64,000 nucleotides of DNA from Candidatus Rokuibacteriota bacterium (GTDB taxonomy: Bacteria > Methylomirabilota > Methylomirabilia > Rokubacteriales > CSP1-6): positions 1 to 64,000 of the forward strand of contig JACQFL010000028.1 in the NCBI GenBank assembly GCA_016200085.1. The letters run 5' to 3'. Position 1 is the first letter of the stretch. Each line of letters begins with the position of its first letter. A model generated the notes under the pieces. It saw only the letters and a list, made by a program, of their open reading frames with translations, was not told the origin of the DNA and did not search any database. A program made the position numbers and the translations under genes. Positions 50,403-59,155 of the stretch are shown one piece after another.

Positions 50403-53400
50403 ATGCACCACGCCGAGTTCGTCCACCTCCACGTCCACTCGGAGTACAGCCTGCTCGACGGCGCGGCCCAGCTCGAGAAGCTCGTCAAGAAGGCCAAGGA
50501 GCTCCACTTCCCGGCGCTCGCGCTCACCGACCACGGCAACCTCTTCGGCGCGGTGGACTTCTACCTCGCCGCGCAGAAGGCGGGCATCAAGCCGATCGTC
50601 GGGTGCGAGCTCTACATCGCGCCGGGCGCTCGCCGGGAGCGTGGCTCCCAGGACGGCGGCTACGAGGGCGCCAACCACCTGACCGTTCTCGTCCGCGACC
50701 TGGCGGGCTACCGGAACCTCATCAAGCTCGTCTCCAAGGCCTACCTCGAGGGCTTCTACTACAAGCCGCGGGTGGACCGGGAGCTGCTCGCCGAGCACGC
50801 GGAGGGGCTGGTCGTGCTCTCGGGCTGCCTGAACTCCGAGGTCTCGCGCCTGATCTCCGCCGGCGAGGTCGACCGTGCGAAGCAGGCCGCGGGCTGGTAC
50901 CAGGAGGTCTTCGGGCGCGACCACTACTTCATGGAAGTCCAGGCCCACGGCATGGACGAGCAGGTGCGGGTCACGGCCGAGACCCTGAAGATCGCCCGGG
51001 CGCTCGGGGCGCCGGTGGCGGGCACGAACGACTCGCACTACCTCGAGGCCGGCCACGGGCGCGCTCACGAGGCGCTCCTGTGCATCCAGACCGGCTCCAC
51101 CCTCAACGACCCCAAGCGCTGGCGGTTCGCGACCCAGGAGTTCTACGTCAAGTCGGCCGAGGAGATGGCCCGGGTCTTCGCCGAGATCCCGGAGGCCTGC
51201 CGCAACACCATTGCCGTCGCCGAGCGCTGCAACCTCACGCTCGACTTCGGGCGCTTCCACCTGCCCCGTTACGCCGTGCCCGAGGGCCACACGCTCGAGA
51301 GCTATCTCGAGCACCTCGCGCGGGAGGGCCTGCGGCGGCGCTACGGCGCATCCCCGGGGGACGAGATCGAGGGGCGGCTCGCGCACGAGCTGCGGATCAT
51401 CGAGAAGATGGGGTTTGCCGGCTACTTCCTCGTCGTGTGGGACTTCATCCACTACGCGCGCCAGCAGGGGATCGCGGTGGGGCCGGGGCGCGGCTCCTCG
51501 GCCGGCTCGCTCGTGGCCTACTGCCTGGGGATCACCAACGTCGACCCGATGCGCTACGGCCTGCTCTTCGAGCGCTTCCTCAACCCCGAGCGGATCTCGA
51601 TGCCGGACATGGACATCGACTTCGCCGACGACCGCCGCGACGAGGTGATTCGCTACGTGGCCGAGCGCTACGGCCACGAGCGCGTGGCCCACATCATCAC
51701 CTTCGGCACCCTCGGGGCCAAGGCCGCCATCCGCGACGTCGGGCGCGTGCTCGGCATGACGTACGCCGACGTCGATCGCATCGCCAAGCTGGTGCCGAAC
51801 TTCCCGCTCAACATCACGCTCGACGACGCCTATCAAAAATCGCCGCCTCTCGCGGAAATGGTGCGCAGCCAACCCGGGGTCCAGGAATTGTGGGACATCG
51901 CCCGCACGCTGGAGGGCTGCACCCGCCACGCCTCCGTCCACGCCTCGGCGGTGGTGATCTCCGACGAGCCCCTCGACGAGCACGTCCCGCTCTACAAGGA
52001 CCCCAAGCGCCCGGAGCTCATCACCGGCTTCGCCATGGGCCCCATCGAGAAGCTGGGGCTGCTCAAGATGGACTTCCTCGGGCTGCGCACGCTCACCGTG
52101 CTCGCCAACACCGTGGCGCTCATCAAGGAGTCCCGGGGGATCGACGTCGAGCTGGACGCCGTGCCGCTCGACGACGCGAGGACCTACGCGCTCCTGTCCG
52201 AGGCCAAGACCTTCGGCGTGTTCCAGCTGGAGTCCTCGGGCATGCGGGACGCCCTGCGCGGGCTGCGGCCCGAGCGGCTCGAGGACGTCATCGCGATGGT
52301 CTCGCTCTATCGCCCGGGCCCGATGGAGCTCATCCCGGACTTCATCAACCGCCGGCACGGACGCGCGAAGATCGCGTACGAGCACCCCGCCATGGAGAAG
52401 CTCACGCGGGAGACCTACGGGATCATGGTCTACCAGGAGCAGATCATGCAGATCGCCTCGGAGATGGCCGGCTTCACCATGGGTGAGGCCGACACCCTCC
52501 GGCGGGCCATGGGCAAGAAGGACCGCGATCTCATGGCCACCCAGAAGGCGAAGTTCGTTGGCGGCTGCGCCGAGCGCAAGATCACCGCCGCCAAAGCCGA
52601 GCGCGTCTGGGAGCTGATGGAGAAGTTCGCGGGCTACGGCTTCAACAAGTGCCTGAGCGGCGACGCGCTCATCGAGCTCGCCGACGGTTCGCGCAAGCCG
52701 ATCACGGAGATCCGCGACGGCGACCGCGTCGTGACCAAGGACGGCGTGTTCCTTGCGCGCGCGGTCCGTCCGAGCGGGATCCGGCGCGTCGGCACCCTGC
52801 GCCTCGCGAATGGCATGACCGTCTGCTGCACGCCCGACCATCCCGTGTTCACGCAGCGGGGGTGGGTGAACGCGGAGAGGCTCCTCGCGGACGATTTCAT
52901 TGCGGTCGCTCGCGATCTGCCATGCGGAACCGAGAGCGTCCCACACCATCTGCCTGCTCTGCTCGGCTACGCGCTCTCGGAAGGCGGGCTCAACTACGAC
53001 GGCCACTTCTATCTCTTCTCGACTGTCCGTGACGAGCTCGACGACATGGCGCGGCTCGTGGGCGCCTTCAGGAACACGCGCGCACGGATCGAGCAGCGGC
53101 CAGACGACCGGGTGGCATCGGTCCGGCCGGTCCGGATCGACCGGAGGGTCCAGTCGGGCGCGGTCGAGTTCCTGTTCGACACGTGTGGGCTTCGCGGCGC
53201 GACGGCGCTGACCAAGCGCGTTCCGGCGTTGGTCGACGGTTGGGATCGTCACGCGATCGCGACTCTTGTCGCCAAGATGTTCCAGGGCGACGGTTGTGTG
53301 CATCGAGGGACGCGCTCCGTCTATTACGCGACGTCATCGGAACGGTTGGCCCGTGACGTCCAGCGACTCCTCCTGAAGCTGGGGGTCGCCTCGACGATCC

Positions 53401-55142
53401 ACACCAAACGGTTTGCCTACCGGGGCGGCCGGCGGACCGGCTACACCGTCAACGTCCTGGGTGGTCGGACGGCCTACGTTCGACTGGAGATGCTGATCGG
53501 TCCGCACCTCGTGGGCGTGAAGCAGCGCACTCTGACTGCGCTGGCGACGTCCTATGTCGGGTCTTCGATGGTAATGGCGCGTGGAGCCGTGGACGTCATA
53601 CCGGCCTCGCTGTGCCGTGATGCCGTGCGGGAGGCCATCGCCAAGGGCTACCCGACCCTGAAGACGGGATGCCGAGCGCTCGGGATCTCGTACCGGCTTC
53701 TCTTCGCGGACACGCGCAAACGGGGCATCCGCCGCGACACCCTGTTGTACCTGGCCGAACGCCTCGACGCGCCCGCGATCGAAGCTCTGCTCGCTCCGCC
53801 CACCACCTGGTCGCGACCTCGTGGATTCACGCTCGAGCGCAGTGAGCCCACCTATGACATCGAGGTGCCCGGCGCCAGGAGCTTCATCGCCAACGGCATC
53901 GCCGTCCACAACTCGCACGCGGCGGCCTACGCGCTGGTGGCGTACCAGACGGCGTACTTCAAGGCGAACTATTCGACGGAGTTCATGGCCGCGCTCCTCA
54001 CCTCGGAGATGGGCGACACCGACAAGATCGTGAAGTACGTCGACGAGTGCCGCGTCATGGGCATCGCGGTGCAGCCGCCCGACGTCAACGCCTCGGGGGT
54101 GCGCTTCACCGTCGACGGCGCGGCCATCCGCTTCGGGCTGGCCGCCATCAAGAACGTCGGCGAGTCGGCCATGGAGTCCATCCTCAAGACGCGCGCCGAG
54201 CAGGGACCGTTCACCACGCTGAACGACTTCTGCGCCCGGGTCGACCTCCGTCTCGTCAACCGCCGGGTGATCGAGAGCCTGATCAAGGCCGGCGCCTTCG
54301 ACTCCCTCGGGCTGACGCGCGCGCACCTGCTGATCACGTGCGACGCGGCGCTGGACAGCGGCCAGCGCGTGCAGCGCGAGCGCGCTGAGGGGCAGGCCTC
54401 GTTCTTCGACCTGCTCCCGGCGCCCACGGCGGCGCCGGCGGCGGAGCCGAGCGAGCCGGTGATGGCGGAGTGGGAGGTGGACCAGCGGCTGGCCTTCGAG
54501 AAGGAGGTCCTCGGGTTCTACGTCTCCGGCCACCCGCTCGCGCGCTACCGGCCCATGGTCGAGTCGCTCGGGATCACGCCCACCTCCGAGCTGGCGGGCA
54601 AGAGCCCGGGCGCGCGCGTGCTCCTGTTCGGCCAGGTCGCGACCCTGAAGGAGACCTCGACGAAGAGCGGCAACCGCATGGCCTTCGTCACCCTCGAGGA
54701 CATGGAGGGCACCGTGGAGGTCACGGTGTTCCCGGAGCCGTTCAAGGCGGCCGCGGAGCACCTGCGCGGGCGCGAGCCGCTGCTCGTGCGCGGCCGCGTC
54801 GACGACGGGGACAAGGGTCGCGCCATCCTCGCCGAGGACGTCCGGCTGCTCGCCCAGGCGCTCGAGCAGCGCGCCGAGCGCGGCGGCGCCGTCGAGGCGA
54901 GCGCGCTCCGGATCCGGGTGACCGCCGGCGGCGATCCGCGGGACGCGGTCGCCCGGCTGCGGGAGGCCTGCGGCCAGCACCCGGGACGCGTGGCGGTCTT
55001 CGTCCACGTGCTCCTCCCGGACCACGAGGTCGTCGTGCGCGCGCGGGGCGTCGCCGTGGACGCCGGCGGGGAGCTCCTCACCAAGCTGGAGGCGCTGCTG
55101 GGACCGGGGGCCGCCACCATCGACTATGCCGGACGGGCTTGA
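50403..55142 (+). CDS. dnaE: DNA polymerase III alpha subunit, interrupted by an intein
   Basis: Replicative polymerase, 1,579 residues as translated and 1,158 after intein removal, the usual DnaE length. The N-terminal PHP domain has [14 protein letters not shown] and TDHGNLFG. The polymerase core has [18 protein letters not shown] and the catalytic aspartates of [12 protein letters not shown]. The fingers region has FAGYGFNK, where the intein interrupts, resuming [20 protein letters not shown]. Then come the helix-hairpin-helix part, the OB fold ([15 protein letters not shown]) and the tau-binding tail. An in-frame intein occupies residues 750-1170. The end overlaps accA by 17 bp. Confidence 0.97.
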   Translation: MHHAEFVHLHVHSEYSLLDGAAQLEKLVKKAKELHFPALALTDHGNLFGAVDFYLAAQKAGIKPIVGCELYIAPGARRERGSQDGGYEGANHLTVLVRDLAGYRNLIKLVSKAYLEGFYYKPRVDRELLAEHAEGLVVLSGCLNSEVSRLISAGEVDRAKQAAGWYQEVFGRDHYFMEVQAHGMDEQVRVTAETLKIARALGAPVAGTNDSHYLEAGHGRAHEALLCIQTGSTLNDPKRWRFATQEFYVKSAEEMARVFAEIPEACRNTIAVAERCNLTLDFGRFHLPRYAVPEGHTLESYLEHLAREGLRRRYGASPGDEIEGRLAHELRIIEKMGFAGYFLVVWDFIHYARQQGIAVGPGRGSSAGSLVAYCLGITNVDPMRYGLLFERFLNPERISMPDMDIDFADDRRDEVIRYVAERYGHERVAHIITFGTLGAKAAIRDVGRVLGMTYADVDRIAKLVPNFPLNITLDDAYQKSPPLAEMVRSQPGVQELWDIARTLEGCTRHASVHASAVVISDEPLDEHVPLYKDPKRPELITGFAMGPIEKLGLLKMDFLGLRTLTVLANTVALIKESRGIDVELDAVPLDDARTYALLSEAKTFGVFQLESSGMRDALRGLRPERLEDVIAMVSLYRPGPMELIPDFINRRHGRAKIAYEHPAMEKLTRETYGIMVYQEQIMQIASEMAGFTMGEADTLRRAMGKKDRDLMATQKAKFVGGCAERKITAAKAERVWELMEKFAGYGFNKCLSGDALIELADGSRKPITEIRDGDRVVTKDGVFLARAVRPSGIRRVGTLRLANGMTVCCTPDHPVFTQRGWVNAERLLADDFIAVARDLPCGTESVPHHLPALLGYALSEGGLNYDGHFYLFSTVRDELDDMARLVGAFRNTRARIEQRPDDRVASVRPVRIDRRVQSGAVEFLFDTCGLRGATALTKRVPALVDGWDRHAIATLVAKMFQGDGCVHRGTRSVYYATSSERLARDVQRLLLKLGVASTIHTKRFAYRGGRRTGYTVNVLGGRTAYVRLEMLIGPHLVGVKQRTLTALATSYVGSSMVMARGAVDVIPASLCRDAVREAIAKGYPTLKTGCRALGISYRLLFADTRKRGIRRDTLLYLAERLDAPAIEALLAPPTTWSRPRGFTLERSEPTYDIEVPGARSFIANGIAVHNSHAAAYALVAYQTAYFKANYSTEFMAALLTSEMGDTDKIVKYVDECRVMGIAVQPPDVNASGVRFTVDGAAIRFGLAAIKNVGESAMESILKTRAEQGPFTTLNDFCARVDLRLVNRRVIESLIKAGAFDSLGLTRAHLLITCDAALDSGQRVQRERAEGQASFFDLLPAPTAAPAAEPSEPVMAEWEVDQRLAFEKEVLGFYVSGHPLARYRPMVESLGITPTSELAGKSPGARVLLFGQVATLKETSTKSGNRMAFVTLEDMEGTVEVTVFPEPFKAAAEHLRGREPLLVRGRVDDGDKGRAILAEDVRLLAQALEQRAERGGAVEASALRIRVTAGGDPRDAVARLREACGQHPGRVAVFVHVLLPDHEVVVRARGVAVDAGGELLTKLEALLGPGAATIDYAGRA
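52650..53912 (+). mobile_element. DnaE intein with LAGLIDADG homing endonuclease
   Basis: 421-residue in-frame intervening protein, residues 750-1170 of the precursor. Splicing block A starts with Cys1 ([13 protein letters not shown]); block B is CTPDHPVF with Thr and His; block F is [16 protein letters not shown]; block G ends VHN followed by Ser+1 of the C-extein. Between them is a DOD-type endonuclease with two LAGLIDADG-like motifs, [10 protein letters not shown] and [10 protein letters not shown]. All residues expected for splicing are present, so it should be active. Its base use is visibly less GC-biased than the flanking dnaE, which suggests lateral transfer. Insertion is at GYGFNK/SHAAAY, four residues from the position of the cyanobacterial split DnaE intein (EY/CFN). 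Confidence 0.93.
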
Positions 55143-56088
55143 CTTCGAGCAGCCGCTCCTCGAGCTCGAGGCGAAGCTCGCGGAGCTGCGCGCCGATGCC
55201 GACGGCGCCGCCGACGAGATCGTGCGCACCGAGGAGCGTCTCGATCGGCTGCGCCGGCGGGTCTTCGCGGGCCTGACGGCCTGGCAGCGCACCCAGCTCG
55301 CCCGCCACCCGAAGCGGCCGCACACCGCGGACCTCGTCAAGCTGCTGTTCGAGGATTTCCTCGAGCTCCACGGCGATCGCGTCTTCGGCGACGACCAGGC
55401 CATCGTGGGTGGTCTGGCGCGCTTCGAGGGCCGCAGCGTGGTGGTCGTCGGCCATCAGAAGGGGCGAGAGACGCGCGAGAAGATCGCGCGGCACTTCGGC
55501 ATGCCGCATCCCGAGGGCTACCGCAAGGCCCTCCGGCTCATGGAGATGGCCGACCGGTTCGGCAAGCCGCTGGTCACGTTCATCGACACCCCGGGCGCCT
55601 ACCCCGGCATCGGCGCCGAGGAGCGGGGCCAGGCCGCAGCCATCGCCCGCAACCTGCGCGTCATGTCGTCGCTGCGCATCCCGGTGATCGCGATGGTCAC
55701 GGGCGAGGGGGGCAGCGGCGGCGCGCTCGCCATCGGGGTGGCCAACCGCGTGCTGATGCTCGAGTACGCGGTCTACTCCGTGATCACGCCCGAGGGCTGC
55801 GCGGCGATCCTGTGGAACGACGCGGGCAAGGCGCCGGAGGCGGCGGAGATCATGCGCATCACTCCGCCCGATCTCCTGCGGCTGGGCGTCATCGACACGA
55901 TCGTGGCCGAGCCGCCGGGCGGCGCCCACCGGGACTGGGAGGCGACCGCCGCCAGCGTCCGTTCCGCCCTCCGCCTCGCGCTCGACGCGCTCGCCCAGCT
56001 CTCGCCCCACACCCTCGTCCGCGAGCGTTACGAAAAATTCCGTCGCATCGGCGCCTGGGAAGAAGAAGCCGCGCCCCGCCCGCGCTGA
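55126..56088 (+). CDS. accA: acetyl-CoA carboxylase carboxyltransferase subunit alpha
   Basis: Transfers the carboxyl group from carboxybiotin to acetyl-CoA to give malonyl-CoA, together with AccD. It has 320 residues. The N-terminal helical part ([17 protein letters not shown]) is followed by the crotonase-like fold: [50 protein letters not shown] and [14 protein letters not shown], with [11 protein letters not shown]. The dnaE-accA order is common in bacteria. The ATG lies 17 bp inside the end of dnaE. It is the last plus-strand gene before the second inverted-repeat element. Confidence 0.96.
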   Translation: MPDGLDFEQPLLELEAKLAELRADADGAADEIVRTEERLDRLRRRVFAGLTAWQRTQLARHPKRPHTADLVKLLFEDFLELHGDRVFGDDQAIVGGLARFEGRSVVVVGHQKGRETREKIARHFGMPHPEGYRKALRLMEMADRFGKPLVTFIDTPGAYPGIGAEERGQAAAIARNLRVMSSLRIPVIAMVTGEGGSGGALAIGVANRVLMLEYAVYSVITPEGCAAILWNDAGKAPEAAEIMRITPPDLLRLGVIDTIVAEPPGGAHRDWEATAASVRSALRLALDALAQLSPHTLVRERYEKFRRIGAWEEEAAPRPR

Positions 56089-56122
56089 CGACGTCGCGCG
56101 GCTCGATACTCGACCTCGACGC

Positions 56123-56275
56123 GGCGGGGGGCGGGGTCACGGGCCGGGGCTCTCAGCGATCCGTGGAGTACGGGCTGACCTCGGCGGGCGCTCGAACCGT
56201 CACGCGGCGTCACACCATCGAGACCACAGTCAGTCGGATCGAGGAGAGCCCCGGCCCGTGACCCCGTCCCCCGCC
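56123..56275. repeat. long inverted-repeat element, copy 2 (inverted relative to copy 1)
   Basis: Arms 56123-56153 and 56245-56275 pair over 31 bp with one G-T position. The core (56154-56244), read on the minus strand, begins with CGATCCGACTGACTGT, then GTCTC, and ends ACGGATCGCT. These are the same ends as the core at 19158-19244, while the middle and the outer arms differ. It sits between the convergent accA and SorC-type regulator genes. Confidence 0.75.
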
Positions 56276-56292
56276 GGGACGACGCGCGCTAC

Positions 56293-57282
56293 CTAGTCCT
56301 TGAGGAGGGCGTCGGCCACGTCCTCGTCGGTGACGAGGACGTTGAGGCAGTGGGCGTGGATCGCGCCACGCACGGCCTCGATCTTGGAGCGGCCGCCGGC
56401 GACCCCGATCACGAAGCGATCGTCGCGGCGGGAGAGGGCCTGCAGCCGGTCGTAGCCCACCGCGAGCATCCGCCGCATGAGGATCCGGAGCTCGGGGCGA
56501 TCGACGATCCGCCCTTCGCCGTCGAAGGGCTGGTAGTTGATCTCGCCCACGACGCCGAGCTGGCGCAGCCGCTTCACGCTGACCCCGTAGGCCTCGGCGA
56601 GCGAGCAGAAGCCCGGGGTCTGCTCGGCGATCTGGCCGATCCCGAGGAGCGCGACGTCCACCGACTGCGCGGCGTCGTAGATCTTCCGGACTTCCGGATC
56701 GCGCAGCAGGCGCCGCCGCTCGCGCTCGATCTGGGTGAGCGACACGAGGTGCTGCACGGGCAGCGCATAGGCCGTGACGTGAGGCCGGTACTTCGCCGCC
56801 ATCATCCCGACCAGGGTGTTGGGTGAGAGGTCGACCAGCTTCAGCGTGCTCTCGCCGGAGAGGGGATAAAGCGCGAGGTCGCGCAGCCGGCGCTCGTGCA
56901 GGGCGCGGATGGTCTGGTACAGGGTGAAGCCGCAGGAGAGCCCGATGCGCATGCCGTTGGCCGCGACTTTCTCGAAGTAGGCCGCCGCGGCCACCCCCAG
57001 GGCCTCCCGCACGTCGCCACGACCGCCGGCGGCGATGACGACGGCGTCGCGCAGCCCGTGCCGCTGGACCAGACGGCTCTCCAGCTCCTGGGTGCGCGGC
57101 AGGTCGAGCTCCACGCGTACGAGCCCCTCGTCCATGGCGCGCTTGAGCAGGCGGGACACGGTGGCCGCCGAGAGCCCCACGGCGCGCGCGATGTCCTTCT
57201 GGCTCTGGCCGTGGCGGTAGTAGAGGTCCAGGCACTGGACCATCTGGCGAAGCTCGCCGGGGCGGCGAGAAATTAATTTCAC
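56293..57282 (-). CDS. SorC/CggR-family transcriptional regulator
   Basis: 329 residues. The N-terminal helix-turn-helix (about 15-55) reads CLDLYYRHGQSQKDIARAVG, LSAATVSRLLKRAMDEGLVR. The C-terminal phosphosugar-binding domain of the SorC family has RIGLSCGFTLYQTI, PLSGESTLKLVDLSPN, VALLGIGQIAEQTPGF and VIGVAGGRSKIEAVRGAI. Divergent from the FBP aldolase/phosphatase gene. Relatives such as CggR respond to fructose-1,6-bisphosphate, so this regulator could sense the substrate of its neighbour (inference). The GTG at 57282 lies next to a GAAATTAATTTC palindrome and lacks a good ribosome site; the ATG at 57243 is an alternative. Confidence 0.88.
   Translation of the reverse strand: MKLISRRPGELRQMVQCLDLYYRHGQSQKDIARAVGLSAATVSRLLKRAMDEGLVRVELDLPRTQELESRLVQRHGLRDAVVIAAGGRGDVREALGVAAAAYFEKVAANGMRIGLSCGFTLYQTIRALHERRLRDLALYPLSGESTLKLVDLSPNTLVGMMAAKYRPHVTAYALPVQHLVSLTQIERERRRLLRDPEVRKIYDAAQSVDVALLGIGQIAEQTPGFCSLAEAYGVSVKRLRQLGVVGEINYQPFDGEGRIVDRPELRILMRRMLAVGYDRLQALSRRDDRFVIGVAGGRSKIEAVRGAIHAHCLNVLVTDEDVADALLKD
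57269..57280. promoter_or_regulatory. palindrome GAAATTAATTTC, possible operator
   Basis: Perfect 12-bp palindrome, strikingly A/T-rich against its surroundings. It overlaps the first codons of the SorC-type gene and lies just upstream of the promoter of the divergent gene. Plausible operator for the SorC-type protein (inference). Confidence 0.4.
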
Positions 57283-57299
57283 GTTCGTAAAGTTCTTGC

Positions 57300-57329
57300 T
57301 TGACGGGTCCAGTGTACGCCTCGTATGCT
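57300..57329 (+). promoter_or_regulatory. promoter of the FBP aldolase/phosphatase gene
   Basis: TTGACG (57300-57305) and TATGCT (57324-57329) with 18-bp spacing. The leader is about 50 bases, and AAGGAGG precedes the ATG at 57384. Confidence 0.65.
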
Positions 57330-57383
57330 CCGGACCAAGGAAAATTCTCGAGCCCGTCACCCCAGAACCGCAAGGAGGCCGGC

Positions 57384-58880
57384 ATGGGAGACAAGCGCTA
57401 CGGACCCCCCAAGGGGTCCACCGGGATGTCCGACTACCACCAGTCCCGGGACGAGCTGGCGGGGCTGCCCCAGACCGTCGCCGAGAAGATCCCGGTCACC
57501 AACACTCCGAACATCTTCTCCTACAAGTCCTACGTGTTCGCCAAGAACCCCGCGCTGGTGCAGCGCTACATCAAGGCCACCAAGGCCGACGTTGGCGGCG
57601 TGGGCGGGCATGTGGTCGCCGCCGAAGAGGTGAAGTCGATCATCGCCAAGTTCGTGATGGACAACAACGGCTACAACGGCGAGCCGATCTTCACCTCGCT
57701 GATCGTCACCCACACCGGCGACGACGTCGCGGTGACGGGCATCATGGCGGAGTCGGTCGACATGAGCGTGGTCGACGAGCTGATGTGGGACGCCCTCAAC
57801 GAGGGCGCGCGCAAGGCGGCCGAGCTCGGGCTCTACGGCCCGGGTCAGGACCTCGTGGCCGACGCCTTCACGGGCAACCTGCGCGGGACGGGGCCGGCCA
57901 CCGTGGCCCTCGCGCTGCCCGTGCGCAAGGACAACGCCTCCCAGACCGTGCTCGTGTCCTACGCCGACAAGACCGAGCCCATGGCCTTCAACTACTACGC
58001 CACCGGCGCGTACCTGCTGCCGCGGTTCAACACCGGGCTGGTCATCGCCGCCTCGAAGATGAAGCGCGGCTACATCTTCGACGTCGTCGACCTGGACACC
58101 AAGGCGCAGGCCATCGAGGCGGGCGCGCACCCGCGCGATCAGAAGGCGCTGGACGGCAAGATGGAGGAGCTGGCCAAGGGATTACAGGAAAAGGTCATCT
58201 CGCTGCGCGGCCCCGAGGACCTCTACGACATCGAGGGGCTCTGCCGCTCCTCCCGCTTCGTCATCGCCCGCATCTGGAGCCGCAACGACAATGGCGAGCG
58301 CGATTCCCTCGGCTACATCTGCTCGGCCGAGCGGCTGCACAACATCAAGACCAAGAAGGGCTTCACCTACGGCGGCAAGGACGACCCGGTGCTGCTGGCC
58401 TTCGCCCAGGGCGACTGGCCGGCGCCGGGCGAGATCACCTCGCCGTGGGCGGCGGCGCCGATGGTGGCGGGCGATTGCCGCGGCAGCCACAACCTGCACA
58501 TCCTGCCCATGCCCATCAACTCCCAGACCTCGTACTGGTCGGGCCCGATCATCTCGGCGGTCACGCTGTCCTGCAACATCCACACGGGCCGGATCGGCGC
58601 CATCTCCGACCAGTTCGCGCTCGGCACGCCGTGGGACGTGGTGCGCCAGCAGGCCGCGCAGCTCGCCATCCAGTTCCGCAACGCGCACGGCATCAAGCAG
58701 CCCGCGACCCTGCACGAGGACGAGCTCGAGTACCAGGAGGGCTGGAAGGAGCGTCGCGCGCGCCTCGAGCAGTCCTTCGAGTTCCGCCCGGCCTTCACGC
58801 TGGGCAACGGCGACGGCCACAGCGTCAACGGCGGGGCGAAGCCCGCCGCGGTCGGCGCGGGCAAGAGCGAGACCGACTGA
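57384..58880 (+). CDS. bifunctional fructose-1,6-bisphosphate aldolase/phosphatase (class V FBPase)
   Basis: Unidirectional gluconeogenic enzyme that joins triose phosphates and dephosphorylates the product to fructose-6-P, best known from archaea. Metal-binding parts: KADVGGVGGH (Asp69, His) and THTGDDVAV. Other signatures: LGLYGPGQDLVADAFTGNLR, DKTEPMAFNYY, ERLHNIKTKKG and YGGKDDPV, where Lys332 would be the Schiff-base lysine and Tyr329 its loop partner, spaced as in archaeal enzymes. At 498 residues it is about 100 longer than archaeal forms, with an N-terminal extension of about 58 residues and a longer tail. AAGGAGG precedes the ATG; an upstream in-frame ATG at 57300 overlaps the promoter and is rejected. 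Confidence 0.88.
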   Translation: MGDKRYGPPKGSTGMSDYHQSRDELAGLPQTVAEKIPVTNTPNIFSYKSYVFAKNPALVQRYIKATKADVGGVGGHVVAAEEVKSIIAKFVMDNNGYNGEPIFTSLIVTHTGDDVAVTGIMAESVDMSVVDELMWDALNEGARKAAELGLYGPGQDLVADAFTGNLRGTGPATVALALPVRKDNASQTVLVSYADKTEPMAFNYYATGAYLLPRFNTGLVIAASKMKRGYIFDVVDLDTKAQAIEAGAHPRDQKALDGKMEELAKGLQEKVISLRGPEDLYDIEGLCRSSRFVIARIWSRNDNGERDSLGYICSAERLHNIKTKKGFTYGGKDDPVLLAFAQGDWPAPGEITSPWAAAPMVAGDCRGSHNLHILPMPINSQTSYWSGPIISAVTLSCNIHTGRIGAISDQFALGTPWDVVRQQAAQLAIQFRNAHGIKQPATLHEDELEYQEGWKERRARLEQSFEFRPAFTLGNGDGHSVNGGAKPAAVGAGKSETD

Positions 58881-58943
58881 TCGACGCCGGGGCCTCATGG
58901 CCCCGACGGCGATCAGGCGATCAACGGGCGACTGGATTACCGC

Positions 58944-58973
58944 GTAGGAGGGGGCCGCGCGGCCCCCTCCTAC
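58944..58973 (+). terminator. strong terminator hairpin after the FBP aldolase/phosphatase gene
   Basis: GTAGGAGGGGGCC pairs perfectly with GGCCCCCTCCTAC around GCGC. A smaller hairpin (CGGGGCC and GGCCCCG around TCAT, 58888-58905) precedes it. Further inverted segments (about 59007-59074, with ATCGAGG and CCTCGAT arms) fill the gap to the miaB promoter. No gene is seen in 58881-59155. Confidence 0.75.
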
Positions 58974-59097
58974 ACCTGCCCCGCACCTGTTCCGCCGCGA
59001 TTGGTGATCGAGGGGCGCCCGGGGTCCTCCTGCGCCTCCCCCCGCATATCTCCCTCCTCGATTGCTCATCAACGGGGCCGGTGATGTCGCGGCTGGT

Positions 59098-59126
59098 TTG
59101 ACTTCATTTATCGTGGGTGCTACGGT
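59098..59126 (+). promoter_or_regulatory. promoter of miaB
   Basis: TTGACT (59098-59103) and TACGGT (59121-59126) with 17-bp spacing, 30 bp upstream of the miaB ATG. Confidence 0.6.
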
Positions 59127-59155
59127 CGGTCGAAGGTAAACGCGCGGAAAGATTG

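Noticed and set aside
52650..53912. Intein region as a frameshifted or foreign gene inserted in dnaE
   Set aside because: The frame is continuous and all splicing blocks are in place, so it is an intein and dnaE is intact.
57331..57339. GGACCAAGG near the FBP aldolase/phosphatase promoter as a fourth two-component palindrome
   Set aside because: Only one half site is present and the context is unrelated.
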